From JAFECT01 sp036501825 (GTDB lineage: Bacteria > Pseudomonadota > Alphaproteobacteria > Caulobacterales > Caulobacteraceae), in the NCBI GenBank assembly GCA_036501825.1, contig DASXZP010000027.1, positions 265,244 to 329,243 on the forward strand: a stretch of DNA of 64,000 nucleotides, given 5' to 3'. The position numbers were made by a program, and so were the translations under genes. The notes beneath the pieces were generated by a model. It ran no database searches. It was not told the origin of the DNA and was given only the letters and a program-made list of their open reading frames with translations. This document shows positions 25,117 through 35,875 of this stretch, piece after piece. Position 1 is the stretch's first letter; the number at the start of each line of letters is the position of its first letter.

Positions 25117-27632
25117 CGTTCCTGTCGCTGCGGTTCGCGGCGCGCGAGTTGCGCGCAGGCGTGCGCGGTTTCCGCATCTTTCTGCTGTGCTTGGCGCTCG
25201 GCGTCGCGGCCATTGCCGCGGCCAGTTCGACGGCCGAGGCGTTCCGGCGCGGACTCGGGTCGGAGGCGCGCGAGATCCTGGGCGGCGACCTGTCGGTTTC
25301 CGCCTGGCAGCGCCGCTTCACCGCGCAGGAGCGCACGGTCTTTGCGCACGAGGGCCAGACGGCCTACGCCATCGGCGTCAACGCCATGGCTGAAGCGCCT
25401 TCCGGCGCGCGCCACGTGGTCGAACTGCGCGGCGTCAGCGACGCCTATCCGCTCGCGGGCAAGGTGGATTTGCAAAGCGGCGGCGCGCTGGCGAAGGCCT
25501 TGACGCCGCAGAACGGCGTGGCCAGCGCCGTGGTCGAGCAGAGTCTGCTCGATCGTCTCGGTCTCAAGCTCGGCGACAAGTTTCTCATCGGCAACACCAC
25601 GGTGGTGGCGCGCGACGTGCTGCTGTCGGAGCCCGACCGGCTCGGGCGCGGCTTTCCGCTCGGCCCGCGGGTGCTGACGCGGATCGGCGTGCTGGAACAG
25701 GGCGGCTTTCTCGGCACCGGCGCGCCCTACGGCGAGACCGTGCGCATTGCGATTGCGCCGAACCAGGACGCGACCAAGGCGGCGCGCGATCTGCGCCATG
25801 CGCTGCGTAAGAATCATCTGCGCGTGCGCGACCGCAACGACGCGGCGCCCGGCATCCGCAAGCTGATCGACCAGCTGGAGTACTTCCTCGGCTTCATCGG
25901 CCTGGCGTCGCTGGTCGCGGGCGGGCTCGGCGTTTCCGGCGCGGTCTCGGCCTATCTGGAGGCGCGCAAGCCGTCGATCGCGGTGCTGAAGGCCCTGGGC
26001 GCCGACGGCGCCCTGACCCGCAATACCTATCTGATCCAGATCGGCCTGCTCGCGGTCCTCGGCGTTGCGATCGGCCTTGCGGTCGGCGCCGCCGTGCCCC
26101 TGATCCTGGGCGCCCTGGTGCGCAACAGCCTGCCGATCCCGGCCCTGTTCGCGGTCTACCCGATGCCGCTGTTGAAAGCGGCCGCCTTCGGCCTGCTGTC
26201 CGCCGCCGCCTTTTCCCTGGCGCCGCTGGCGCGTGCGCGCACCACGCCCCCGGCGGCGCTGCTGCGGCGCAATCTGAGCGGACGTCTGAGCTTCGGCGTC
26301 GAGCTGATCGGCGCGCTGCTGGCCGGCGCGGCGCTGGCCGGCCTTGCGGTGGTCACCGCGCCCACGCCCCTGGCGGCCGGGATCATGATCGGCGGCGTCG
26401 CCGTGTCGTTCGTTTTGCTTTGGTTGCTCGGCTTAGCCGCCGCCTTCGTCGCCGGGCGTCTGCGCGTCGGCGCGCGCGGCGCGTTGCGCATCGGTCTCGC
26501 CAACCTCGCAGGCCCGCGCTCCGCAGCGCGCACGGCGTCGCCCGCCATCGGCCTCGGCGTCGCCCTGCTGGCGGCGGTGGTGCTGATTCAGTCGAGCCTG
26601 TTGTCCCAGGTCGCCGACGTCGCGCCGCGCACGGCGCCGGCGCTGGTGTTCATCGGCGTGCCGGGCGATCGCGCCGCCGCCTTCGACGCCGAGGTGACCC
26701 AGGCCTTCGGCGCGCCCCTGAGGCCCCAGGTCTATCAGCGCTGGCCCTATCTCACCGGCCGCATCGTGCGCGCCAACGGCAAGGCCCTCGACCGCCGCAC
26801 CATGCCGCAGAACGAACGCTGGGCCTTCGACAATGACATCGGCCTGTCCGCCATCGGCGCCGAACCGCCGCACGCGGGGATCGTCGCGGGGCATTGGTGG
26901 GCGGCGAACTATGCGGGACCGCCGCTGGTGGCGCTCGACGCCGACGCGGCGCGCGCGGGCGGGCTGAAGATCGGCGACACCGTCACCCTGGCCATTCTCG
27001 GGCGTGAGATCGACGCGCGCATCGCGGTGCTGCGCAAGGTCGAGTTCGGCGCCTTCGGTCCGTCCTTCACCCTCATCGTCACGCCGCAGACGCTGGCGGG
27101 CGCCGGGCTCAACGACATCGCCATCGCCAAGGCGACGCCGGCGCAGGAGGCGGCGGTGACGCGCGCGCTCGGCCGCGACTTCCCCACCGTCGACGTGATC
27201 AGCGTGCGCGAGCAACTGGCGGCGGCGAGCGATCTGTTCAACCGCTTAGCCCTCGCCGTGCGCGGCGCCGCGGCGGTCGCCGCGCTGGCCGGCTTGTTGG
27301 TGCTCGCGGGCGCCATTGCGGCCGGCGCGCGGGCGCGGGCGAAGGAGGCGGCGACGCTGAAGGTATTGGGCGCCGCGCGCGGTCAGATCCTGATGGCCTA
27401 TGCGGTCGAGTACGGCTTCGTCGGCCTGATCGCGGGGGTGGCGGGCACGGGCCTCGGCTATCTCGCGGCCTGGCCGGTGGTGGTGAAGGTGTTCGAGGCG
27501 CGCTGGAGCGTCGACTGGACCGGCGTCGCCGCCCTGGTCGGCGGCGCAGCCCTGCTCGCCGGCGCCGGCGGCATCCTTGCGGCCCTGCAGGCCCTGTCCA
27601 AACGGCCCGCCCCGGTGCTGCGGGCCGAATAG
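25113..27632 (+). CDS. ybbP: FtsX-like ABC permease YbbP
   Basis: The 839-residue membrane protein has the YbbP layout: an N-terminal membrane helix (FRIFLLCLALGVAAIAAAS), an extracytoplasmic domain with SVSAWQRRFTAQER, a first FtsX block with three helices (GLASLVAGGLGVSGAVSAYLEARK), a middle pair of helices, a second extracytoplasmic domain and a C-terminal FtsX block (AALAGLLVLAGAIAAGARAR, KVLGAARGQI). It forms the transporter with YbbA. In many genomes a tesA-like esterase is the divergent neighbour; here that esterase is displaced to 9692-10339. Confidence 0.9.
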   Translation: MTFLSLRFAARELRAGVRGFRIFLLCLALGVAAIAAASSTAEAFRRGLGSEAREILGGDLSVSAWQRRFTAQERTVFAHEGQTAYAIGVNAMAEAPSGARHVVELRGVSDAYPLAGKVDLQSGGALAKALTPQNGVASAVVEQSLLDRLGLKLGDKFLIGNTTVVARDVLLSEPDRLGRGFPLGPRVLTRIGVLEQGGFLGTGAPYGETVRIAIAPNQDATKAARDLRHALRKNHLRVRDRNDAAPGIRKLIDQLEYFLGFIGLASLVAGGLGVSGAVSAYLEARKPSIAVLKALGADGALTRNTYLIQIGLLAVLGVAIGLAVGAAVPLILGALVRNSLPIPALFAVYPMPLLKAAAFGLLSAAAFSLAPLARARTTPPAALLRRNLSGRLSFGVELIGALLAGAALAGLAVVTAPTPLAAGIMIGGVAVSFVLLWLLGLAAAFVAGRLRVGARGALRIGLANLAGPRSAARTASPAIGLGVALLAAVVLIQSSLLSQVADVAPRTAPALVFIGVPGDRAAAFDAEVTQAFGAPLRPQVYQRWPYLTGRIVRANGKALDRRTMPQNERWAFDNDIGLSAIGAEPPHAGIVAGHWWAANYAGPPLVALDADAARAGGLKIGDTVTLAILGREIDARIAVLRKVEFGAFGPSFTLIVTPQTLAGAGLNDIAIAKATPAQEAAVTRALGRDFPTVDVISVREQLAAASDLFNRLALAVRGAAAVAALAGLLVLAGAIAAGARARAKEAATLKVLGAARGQILMAYAVEYGFVGLIAGVAGTGLGYLAAWPVVVKVFEARWSVDWTGVAALVGGAALLAGAGGILAALQALSKRPAPVLRAE

Positions 27633-27728
27633 CGCCGCTCTCGACCTGCGCTTGCAGGCCAGCCGGGGCGGGGCCACATTAGGGGCTAGGTCCGCGCCCG
27701 CGGACCGCGACAGAGGTTTCAATTCGCC

Positions 27729-28505
27729 ATGAGCGACTTCAATAGCCAGGCCCCCTGGGGCAGCAGCGCCCCGGCCGCCCCGACCGATGCGGCGTTCGAC
27801 CAGGGTCTCCGCAGCTTCATGCTGGGCGTCTACAACAAGCTGATGCTGGGCCTGCTGGTGGCCGGCGGTCTGGCCTGGGTGGTCGGCAACGTACGTCCGG
27901 TCACCGAGCTCTTGTTCCGCTTCCTCGGCGACCGCCCAGTGGGCTACACGCCGCTCGGCCTGGTCGTCGCCTTTGCGCCGATCGGGATCATCCTGTTCTC
28001 GAACTTCTTCATGCGTCGCACCTCGCCGGCGGCGTCGGGCATCCTCTACTGGCTGCTGGTCGCCATCATCGGCGCGTCGCTGGGCGTCTTGTTCCTGGTC
28101 TACGCCGGCGCCGAGATCGCGCTCGCGCTGGCCATTACCGCCGGCGCCTTCGGCGGCCTGAGCCTGATCGGCTACACCACCAAGCGCAGCCTGTCGGGCC
28201 TCGGCGCCTTTTGCATCATGGGCGCCTGGGGCGTCGTGCTGGCGGGCATTGCCACCTTCTTCATCCACGGGCTCTACGCCAACCCGATGTTCTTCTTCGC
28301 CTTCAACCTGATCGGCGTGGTCGTGTTCTCGGGCCTGATCGCCTACAAGACCCAGGACCTGAAGCTCACCTACAGCGCGTTCCGCAACGACGGCGCATCG
28401 CTGGCGGTGGCGTCGAACTATGGCGCGCTGTCGCTGTTCATCAGCTTCGTGAACCTGTTCCAGTTCATCCTGGCCCTGCTCGGCGGCGGCAGCCGGCGCA
28501 ACTGA
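27729..28505 (+). CDS. Bax inhibitor-1/YccA family membrane protein
   Basis: The 258-residue protein has seven hydrophobic helices and typical BI-1 segments: VYNKLMLGLLVAGGLAWVVG at the start, VFLVYAGAEIALALAITAGAFGGLSLIGYTTKR in the middle (shown here only as a region), the SGLGAFCIMGAWG motif, and SLFISFVNLFQFILALLGG at the end. Bacterial members are proton- or calcium-leak-type membrane proteins; the precise role is unknown. A strong terminator follows the stop codon by 28 bases. Confidence 0.88.
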   Translation: MSDFNSQAPWGSSAPAAPTDAAFDQGLRSFMLGVYNKLMLGLLVAGGLAWVVGNVRPVTELLFRFLGDRPVGYTPLGLVVAFAPIGIILFSNFFMRRTSPAASGILYWLLVAIIGASLGVLFLVYAGAEIALALAITAGAFGGLSLIGYTTKRSLSGLGAFCIMGAWGVVLAGIATFFIHGLYANPMFFFAFNLIGVVVFSGLIAYKTQDLKLTYSAFRNDGASLAVASNYGALSLFISFVNLFQFILALLGGGSRRN

Positions 28506-28532
28506 TCGCGCGCTGCGACGCGAACAAGCAAA

Positions 28533-28565
28533 AGCCCCGGCGGATCGCTCCGCCGGGGCTTTTTT
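28533..28565 (+). terminator. Rho-independent terminator after the Bax inhibitor-1 gene
   Basis: A 12-bp perfect stem (28533-28544 with 28549-28560, AGCCCCGGCGGA) and a TCGC loop are followed by TTTTTT. An A-run precedes the stem, so it may also work for the convergent DUF2794 gene ending at 28583, although that gene lies on the far side with 18 bases of spacing. Confidence 0.9.
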
Positions 28566-28582
28566 ATGCCCGACGTTTCATC

Positions 28583-28918
28583 TCACTCGACGACGGCGAA
28601 GCGGCCCTTGTCGAAGACCCGCAGCACCTGGGCCAGGTCCTGGCCGCGTTTCACGATCAAGCCGTTCTGGCTGATCACCGACCAGGCGCCTTGGCGGCGC
28701 GCCAGGGCCGGACGTTTTTCGATACGGTAGAGGGGCGCCTCGGAGGCGTGGCGGAATACGGCGAAGCTCACCGCCTCGAGGTTCGAATCGATGGCGTAGT
28801 CGCGCCACTCGCCGGCCGCCACCATCCGCCCATAGATCCGCAGGATCTGGTTGAGCTCCCGCCGGTCGAAGAACACGGTCCCCGACCGGGGGGCGGGACT
28901 TATGACGTCGATGCTCAT
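28583..28918 (-). CDS. DUF2794 family protein
   Basis: The start is ATG 28918 (MSIDVISPAPRSG); the ORF could extend to 28975 but the shorter form fits the family. The 111-residue soluble protein has the features TVFFDRRELNQILRIYGRMVAAGEWRDYAID and SFAVFRHASEAPLYRIEKRP in shortened terms: a conserved FDR-ELN start, a GEWRDYAID core and a RIEK(R/T)P motif. DUF2794 is largely confined to Alphaproteobacteria and has no known function. It converges on the Bax inhibitor-1 terminator. Confidence 0.85.
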   Translation of the reverse strand: MSIDVISPAPRSGTVFFDRRELNQILRIYGRMVAAGEWRDYAIDSNLEAVSFAVFRHASEAPLYRIEKRPALARRQGAWSVISQNGLIVKRGQDLAQVLRVFDKGRFAVVE

Positions 28919-29062
28919 CAGACGCGAGCCTAACCCTTGATTCCGCTCCTTAGGAAGCCGTGTCGTGACGGACACGTTCCTCAGCGATCATGACTCAAGC
29001 TTCACCTTGCGTCTTGAAATGGCCTTAATTCGGTCCCGCGCGCGCCTGTTTAGGCCCCGATA

Positions 29063-29214
29063 GTCTGAGGGTCGGCCGGTCGGGGTCACGGAGAGATCCC
29101 GGATCCTGAACAGCCCCCCCAGCCCCCCTGGATTTATACGGGGTCCCGGTCGGTCGACAGTTCCTCCAAGCGACAGACGCCCGCTGCATCCTCCCCCCAT
29201 GCCGCGGGCGTTTT
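29063..29214 (+). ncRNA. Candidate structured small RNA with terminator
   Basis: The gap 28919-29387 (469 bases) has no gene. Within it, bases 29071-29087 can pair with 29142-29158 over 17 consecutive positions, 12 Watson-Crick and 5 G-U, when read as plus-strand RNA. On the other strand the G-U pairs become A-C mismatches, which favours a plus-strand transcript. Outside this, GTCTG (29063-29067) pairs with CAGAC (29174-29178) and GAGG (29067-29070) with CCTC (29163-29166), making a rod with internal loops. It is followed by an 8+4 bp hairpin and TTTT. I do not recognise a known RNA family; it lacks the SRP and tmRNA signatures. No clear promoter was found. Confidence 0.4.
29177..29214 (+). 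terminator. Terminator-like hairpin ending the candidate RNA
   Basis: ACGCCCGC (29177-29184) pairs with GCGGGCGT (29204-29211), and GCAT (29186-29189) with ATGC (29199-29202), leaving a C-rich loop. Four Ts follow (29211-29214). The T-run is short, so efficiency is uncertain. Confidence 0.55.
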
Positions 29215-29241
29215 CGCGTCTGGCGCTTGGCTGGAAGAAGA

Positions 29242-29378
29242 AGAGAGTCCACGGACCACACGGAAAGCACGGACGGGCGTGGCGTTTCCGAGATTTAGAC
29301 CCGAATGGTCCGATCAGCTTTTTTCACCGCCGCGAAGCGGCGGTATTCCGTGTTTTCCGTGTGGTCCGTGGACTCTCT
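29242..29378. repeat. Inverted-repeat element with CACGGA-word arms
   Basis: Arms of 31 bases at 29242-29272 and 29348-29378 match with one mismatch. They consist of iterated words such as CCACGGACCACACGGAAAG. The interior has a T-run and a small hairpin ACCGCCGC-GAA-GCGGCGGT (29326-29344). The right arm ends 9 bases before the DUF1223 stop codon. The arm words recur in the inner element at 36468-36538. No coding sequence. Confidence 0.85.
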
Positions 29379-29387
29379 GTTCGACGG

Positions 29388-30125
29388 CTAAAACCGGCGG
29401 GAGGCCAGGATGCGGCCCGTCCTTGTGGCCTGGACCAGGATCACCGACTTCAGCGCCGGGTCGGACGCCTTGGGCAGCTTGTAGGCGTGGCTGGCGCCGC
29501 GCCAGGGGCCGAGCTTCACCAGTTCGCGCACCACGTCGGTCTCGCGGATGACCTTGCCCTTGTTCTCGCCGGTCTTGGGCGTGACCTCGCGCACCTCCGG
29601 GGCATAGCGGACCAGCCACACGTCCGCGCCGCCGGCGGTCGAGCGCGCCGAGCCCACCAGGGCCCAGGACGCGCTGCGCAGGGTGATGGCGGGCCGCGCC
29701 CCCGGCTCCCTGGCCGCAGCCTTGATCGCGTTCTCGACTTCATCGGCCTTGAGGCCGGACATCTGCTCGCGGCCGTCCACCACCACCTGGGGCGTGTAGA
29801 CGTCGCGCAGCTTCATCGCCTTCATGTAGGCGTGCTGGCGGTCAGAGAATTCGGGCCGGGCAAAGGTGTCGCGCCAGCCCAGGTAATCCCAGTAGTCCAC
29901 CGGGAAGGTGAGCGCGATCACGTTCGCCTGGTCGGCCAGCCTGGCCACCAGGGCGTCAGCGCCGGGGCAATCGGCGCAGCCCTGGGCGGTATAGAGCTCA
30001 ACGACCACGGGCCTGCCGGCCACGGCGTGACGGGTCCGGTGATGGACGGTCCGGGCCATGGCGGCCCCGGGTAACGCGAAGGGGGCAATCAGGGCGGCGG
30101 CGATCAGCAGCGCTGGTAGTCGCAT
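29388..30125 (-). CDS. DUF1223 exported protein (thioredoxin-like fold)
   Basis: Start ATG 30125 gives a signal peptide (LLIAAALIAPFALPGAAMA); the longer frame to 30161 only adds residues before it. The 245-residue protein has the DUF1223 core: VVVELYTAQGCADCPGADALV near residue 40 with a CxxC pair, ALTFPVDYWDYLGWRDTFA, and RQHAYMKAMKLRDVYTPQVVVDG. The family has a thioredoxin-like fold and is periplasmic in alphaproteobacteria, with no settled function. It follows acnA on the same strand after a 120-base gap that holds a GC-rich hairpin. Confidence 0.88.
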   Translation of the reverse strand: MRLPALLIAAALIAPFALPGAAMARTVHHRTRHAVAGRPVVVELYTAQGCADCPGADALVARLADQANVIALTFPVDYWDYLGWRDTFARPEFSDRQHAYMKAMKLRDVYTPQVVVDGREQMSGLKADEVENAIKAAAREPGARPAITLRSASWALVGSARSTAGGADVWLVRYAPEVREVTPKTGENKGKVIRETDVVRELVKLGPWRGASHAYKLPKASDPALKSVILVQATRTGRILASRRF

Positions 30126-30185
30126 GGTCGCCTGACTAGCCGTTCCCCTGGGGCGCCGCACCTCACCCTAGCGTGAGCGGGCGGC

Positions 30186-30222
30186 GCGGGGGGCGAGCCT
30201 GCCCCGGTGCGCCGCCCCCCGC
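30186..30222. terminator. GC-rich hairpin after acnA, possible terminator
   Basis: GCGGGGGGCG (30186-30195) is complementary to CGCCCCCCGC (30213-30222). It lies 23 bases past the acnA stop codon. No T-run follows on either strand, so intrinsic termination is doubtful. Confidence 0.3.
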
Positions 30223-30245
30223 AACCTTTGGATTTGGCCTGTGGC

Positions 30246-32942
<2,697 letters not shown>

Positions 32943-33136
32943 GGATGATCCTCTCGATCGATGGGGCCGCCCCAAAACGGGGTGCGGGCCAGAGACCTTT
33001 CGCGGAATTGGGCGCTTGAAACCGGAAAGCACAGGTTGCCGGTTCGCGCCGCCAAATCCCCGCGCGGCCGCGGTCCTCTTAGACCCGCGTTACGGTCCCG
33101 TCGAGGCGCGCGTGGGCCGTGCGGTCGGCCTCGGGC

Positions 33137-33424
33137 TTATTTCCGGCAAACCTCGGCGAGAGCTGCAGTGACGGCGTCGGTCCAGGGGTTCTGCGACCAC
33201 TCCGGATGGCGGCGAAGGTCGTCCAGCACGGGGTCCAGTCCGGCCGGGCAGGGCGCTGAGCTGTCGAGCTCCCACTCGGCCAGGAGATCAGCGCAGGCGT
33301 CGCGGTTTTCGGCCTTGGAGCAGTCCGCTAGGAACTTGGCCGTGGTCGGCGTTTCGTCGGCGGCGGCCGGCATCGGCGCGGCCAGGAGAGCCGTCGCGGC
33401 GAGGAGAAGAACCATCCGTTTCAT
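33137..33424 (-). CDS. Small exported protein, Rap1a/Tai-like
   Basis: ATG 33424 gives a clean signal peptide (MKRMVLLLAATALLAAPMPAAA). The mature 72 residues have four cysteines in a spacing like Rap1a/Tai4-type small proteins: AKFLADCSKAENRDACADLL, SSAPCPAG, then VLDDLRRHPEW and a closing AVTAALAEVC. In type VI systems such proteins are immunity proteins, but most genomic members stand alone with unknown roles, and no effector gene is nearby. It is divergent from ccmA, 45 bases away. Confidence 0.7.
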   Translation of the reverse strand: MKRMVLLLAATALLAAPMPAAADETPTTAKFLADCSKAENRDACADLLAEWELDSSAPCPAGLDPVLDDLRRHPEWSQNPWTDAVTAALAEVCRK

Positions 33425-33469
33425 GCCGACGCTCCTGGGGCAAAAGCCTGCCGCCACGCTAACACGGGT

Positions 33470-34105
33470 ATGCGAACGTCAACAGCGAGGCCGCCCTTGC
33501 TGACCGGCCTGGCCATCGAAGGCTTGGCCGTCGAGCGCGGCGCGCGGCGCCTGTTCGAGGGGGTGTCGCTCACCCTTGCTCGCGGCGAGCTTTTGACCCT
33601 GACGGGGGCAAACGGGGCGGGGAAGACCTCGCTGCTTCGCGCCGTGGCCGGGTTCTTGCGGCCCCAGGCGGGGGACATCCGTTTCGAAGGTCAGGACGCG
33701 GAGGACGCCCGTGCCGAGAGCCTCCACTACCTGGGCCACCAGGACGGTCTGAAGCCCGCGCGCACCGCGTGGGAGGAGCTGTGCTTCCAGGCGCAGTGGT
33801 GCGGCGGCACGCGGGAGAGCGCGAAGGCGGCGGTGGAGGCTTTGGCGCTGCAGCCGCTGCTCGATCTCGAAATTCGAAAGTTGTCCGCCGGTCAGCGCCG
33901 GCGCGTGGCGCTGGCCCGGTTGATCGCGGCGCCACGGCCGCTGTGGCTGCTCGATGAGCCGATGGCGCCGCTGGACGCCGAGCGACGTTCCGGGTTCGGA
34001 GCATTGATGGCGCAGCATCTGCAGGGCAGCGGCCTGATCCTGGCCGCCGCGCACGACCCATTCCCCGTGCCCGGACGAACCGTGCAGATCGGAGCGTCCG
34101 CGTGA
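33470..34105 (+). CDS. ccmA: Heme exporter ATP-binding protein CcmA
   Basis: The 211-residue ABC ATPase of cytochrome c maturation system I has Walker A TGANGAGKTSLL near residue 45, the CcmA-typical LHYLGHQDGLKP, signature LSAGQRRRVALARL and Walker B LWLLDEP. It releases heme-loaded CcmE from CcmCD by ATP hydrolysis together with CcmB. The ATG at 33470 has no good ribosome site; TTG 33497 (MLTGLAIEGL) is an alternative. The stop overlaps the GTG of ccmB (GTGA). Confidence 0.93.
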   Translation: MRTSTARPPLLTGLAIEGLAVERGARRLFEGVSLTLARGELLTLTGANGAGKTSLLRAVAGFLRPQAGDIRFEGQDAEDARAESLHYLGHQDGLKPARTAWEELCFQAQWCGGTRESAKAAVEALALQPLLDLEIRKLSAGQRRRVALARLIAAPRPLWLLDEPMAPLDAERRSGFGALMAQHLQGSGLILAAAHDPFPVPGRTVQIGASA

Positions 34106-34767
34106 AGACGTTCCTGGTCCTGCTGCGGCGCGAACTGGATCTGGCCTGGGGCGGAGGCGGCGGACCGGTGCTCGGCTGCGCCTTCCTCGCCTGCGTGACC
34201 ACGCTGCTGCCGCTGGCGGCCGGACCATCGCTGGTGCGCCTCGCCGGGTTTGCGCCGGGCGCGGCGTGGGTGGCGCTGGCGCTGGCGTCGCTGTTGTCGC
34301 TCGAGCGGATGTTCGAACGCGATTACGAGGACGGCGCGCTCGACCTGCTCGCCACCGGTCCGCTGCCGCTGGAGGCGGTCGCCCTGGCCAAGGGTCTCGC
34401 CCAATGGTCCGCCAACGGCCTGCCGCTGGCGGCGGCCGCCCCCATCGCCGCCATCGCGCTCGGCGCCTCGTCCACGTCGGCGCTCCTGATCCTGGCCTGT
34501 GCCGCCATCGGCGGCCTGGGCTTCGCCTTCACCGGCGGCATCGGCGCCGCGGTCGCCCTGGGCGCCCGGCGCGGCGGCGTCCTGATCGCCGTGATCGTGC
34601 TGCCGCTGTTCGCGCCCCCGGTCATCTTCGGCGCCGGCGCGGTGGGCAATTTCACCGCCGGCCTGCCCTGGCTCGGCGGCCTCGGCTTCCTCAGCGCCTA
34701 CTCCCTCGCGACCCTGGCGCTGGCCCCCTTCGCCATGGCCGCCGCGGTGAGGAACGCGTTGGGGTGA
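34102..34767 (+). CDS. ccmB: Heme exporter membrane protein CcmB
   Basis: The 221-residue membrane protein has six hydrophobic helices and the family segments FLVLLRRELDLAWGGGG at the start, LLSLERMFERDYEDGALDLL and a C-terminal LGFLSAYSLATLALAPFAMAAA-type helix region. It is the membrane partner of CcmA. It starts at GTG 34102 inside the ccmA stop. A 195-base inverted-repeat element follows directly and separates it from ccmC, which is unusual for this otherwise tightly packed operon. Confidence 0.92.
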   Translation: MKTFLVLLRRELDLAWGGGGGPVLGCAFLACVTTLLPLAAGPSLVRLAGFAPGAAWVALALASLLSLERMFERDYEDGALDLLATGPLPLEAVALAKGLAQWSANGLPLAAAAPIAAIALGASSTSALLILACAAIGGLGFAFTGGIGAAVALGARRGGVLIAVIVLPLFAPPVIFGAGAVGNFTAGLPWLGGLGFLSAYSLATLALAPFAMAAAVRNALG

Positions 34768-34768
34768 T

Positions 34769-34963
34769 GGAAAAAAAGTAAGATGGGAGAGGAAGAACTC
34801 GAAGGACTCGAAGAAGGGGAAGGGGTCGGCGCTCATTCGCCCGCGTAGCGGGCCTCCCCTTTTTTGAAGGCGCCTCCGGCGCGGATTCGAGCGCTCGAGA
34901 CTCACGCTCTTGCTCTTCTTCGAGTCCTTCGAGTTCTTCCTCTCCCCGCCTCGCTTTTTTTCC
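34769..34963. repeat. Inverted-repeat element with CTCGAAGGA-word arms, inside the ccm operon
   Basis: A perfect 32-base inverted repeat (34785-34816 with 34915-34946) is extended by outer arms GGAAAAAAAG (34769-34778) and CTTTTTTTCC (34954-34963). The arm core iterates AACTCGAAGGACTCGAAG. The interior has two small hairpins with 3-base loops: GCCCGC-GTA-GCGGGC (34839-34853), followed by a C/T run, and GCGCC-TCC-GGCGC (34870-34882). It starts at the stop codon of ccmB and ends 40 bases before ccmC. The hairpin plus T-run could attenuate transcription into ccmC. Confidence 0.88.
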
Positions 34964-35003
34964 CGCCTTGTTCCCGCTCCGAGCCCGGACTAGACCCCCG
35001 CCC

Positions 35004-35726
35004 GTGATCTTCGGTCTTGCCAATCCCCAGCGGTTCATGGACGCCACGCGCCGTGCGGGCGTGATCGGGGGCGTGCTGAGTGCGGTTTTGCTGATCGCGG
35101 GCGTGTGGCTCAGTTTTACCGCGCCGCCGGACTATCAGCAGGGCGAGACGGTGCGGATCATGTTCGTGCACGTGCCGGCCGCCTGGATGGCGATGTTCGT
35201 CTACGCGTGCCTCGGCGGCGCCAGCTTCTTCAGCCTGGTCTTCCGCCACGCCCTGGCCGACGCCGCCGCCAAGGCCGCAGCCCCCCTGGGCGCCGCGTTC
35301 AACGCATTGGCGCTGGCAACCGGATCGCTGTGGGGACGGCCGATGTGGGGCGCCTGGTGGGTGTGGGACGCGCGCCTGACCTCGGTCCTCATCCTGTTCT
35401 TCTTCTACCTCGGTTACATGGCGCTGCGCGCCGCCCTCGACGACGAGCAGAAGGCCGCGCGCGCCGCAGCGATCCTGGCGCTGGTCGGGCTGATCAATGT
35501 GCCGATCGTCCACTTCTCGGTGACCTGGTGGAACAGCCTGCACCAGGCCGCGTCGGTGTTCCGCCTTGGCGGTCCGACCATCGCGTGGAGCCTGCTGCTG
35601 CCGCTCTTGGTGATGGCGCTCGGCTACATGAGTTTGTTCTTCACCCTGTGGATCGTGCGTACGCGGACGGAGGTCATGCGCACGCGCGCCGAAGCGCTGA
35701 TGCTCAAGCGGGCAGGAGGCGCCTGA
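35004..35726 (+). CDS. ccmC: Heme-handling protein CcmC
   Basis: The 240-residue protein with six membrane helices carries the heme-handling WWD motif MWGAWWVWDARLTS and the two expected periplasmic histidines in FVHVPAAW and FSVTWWNSLHQ. It loads heme onto CcmE with CcmD. I choose GTG 35004 (MIFGLANPQRFM) because the upstream extension to 34968 reads through the end of the repeat element. The stop shares one base with the ccmD start (TGATG). Confidence 0.94.
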   Translation: MIFGLANPQRFMDATRRAGVIGGVLSAVLLIAGVWLSFTAPPDYQQGETVRIMFVHVPAAWMAMFVYACLGGASFFSLVFRHALADAAAKAAAPLGAAFNALALATGSLWGRPMWGAWWVWDARLTSVLILFFFYLGYMALRAALDDEQKAARAAAILALVGLINVPIVHFSVTWWNSLHQAASVFRLGGPTIAWSLLLPLLVMALGYMSLFFTLWIVRTRTEVMRTRAEALMLKRAGGA

Positions 35727-35875
35727 TGCTGCATCTCGAGATGGGCAAGTATGCGATGTACGTCTGGCCGGCCTGGGGGCTCAGCGTGCTGGTGCTCGCA
35801 GGCCTCGTCGCCGACACCCTGATGCGGGCGCGCCGTGCGAAAGCGGCGTTGGACCGGGCGGAGAAGGGCGAATGA
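35726..35875 (+). CDS. ccmD: Heme exporter subunit CcmD
   Basis: The 49-residue protein is MLHLEMGKYAMYVWPAWGLS followed by one membrane helix (VLVLAGLVADTL) and a basic tail (MRARRAKAALDRAEKGE). A short single-helix protein with an aromatic GKYAMYVWPAWG start between ccmC and ccmG is diagnostic of CcmD. GGAGGCGCC precedes its ATG. It overlaps ccmC by one base and ccmG by ATGA. Confidence 0.93.
   Translation: MLHLEMGKYAMYVWPAWGLSVLVLAGLVADTLMRARRAKAALDRAEKGE

Noticed and set aside
28985..29214. tmRNA or SRP RNA in the gene-free gap
   Set aside because: No tag-peptide codons, tRNA-like end or GGAAG-type SRP tetraloop region could be found; only a generic structured RNA is proposed.
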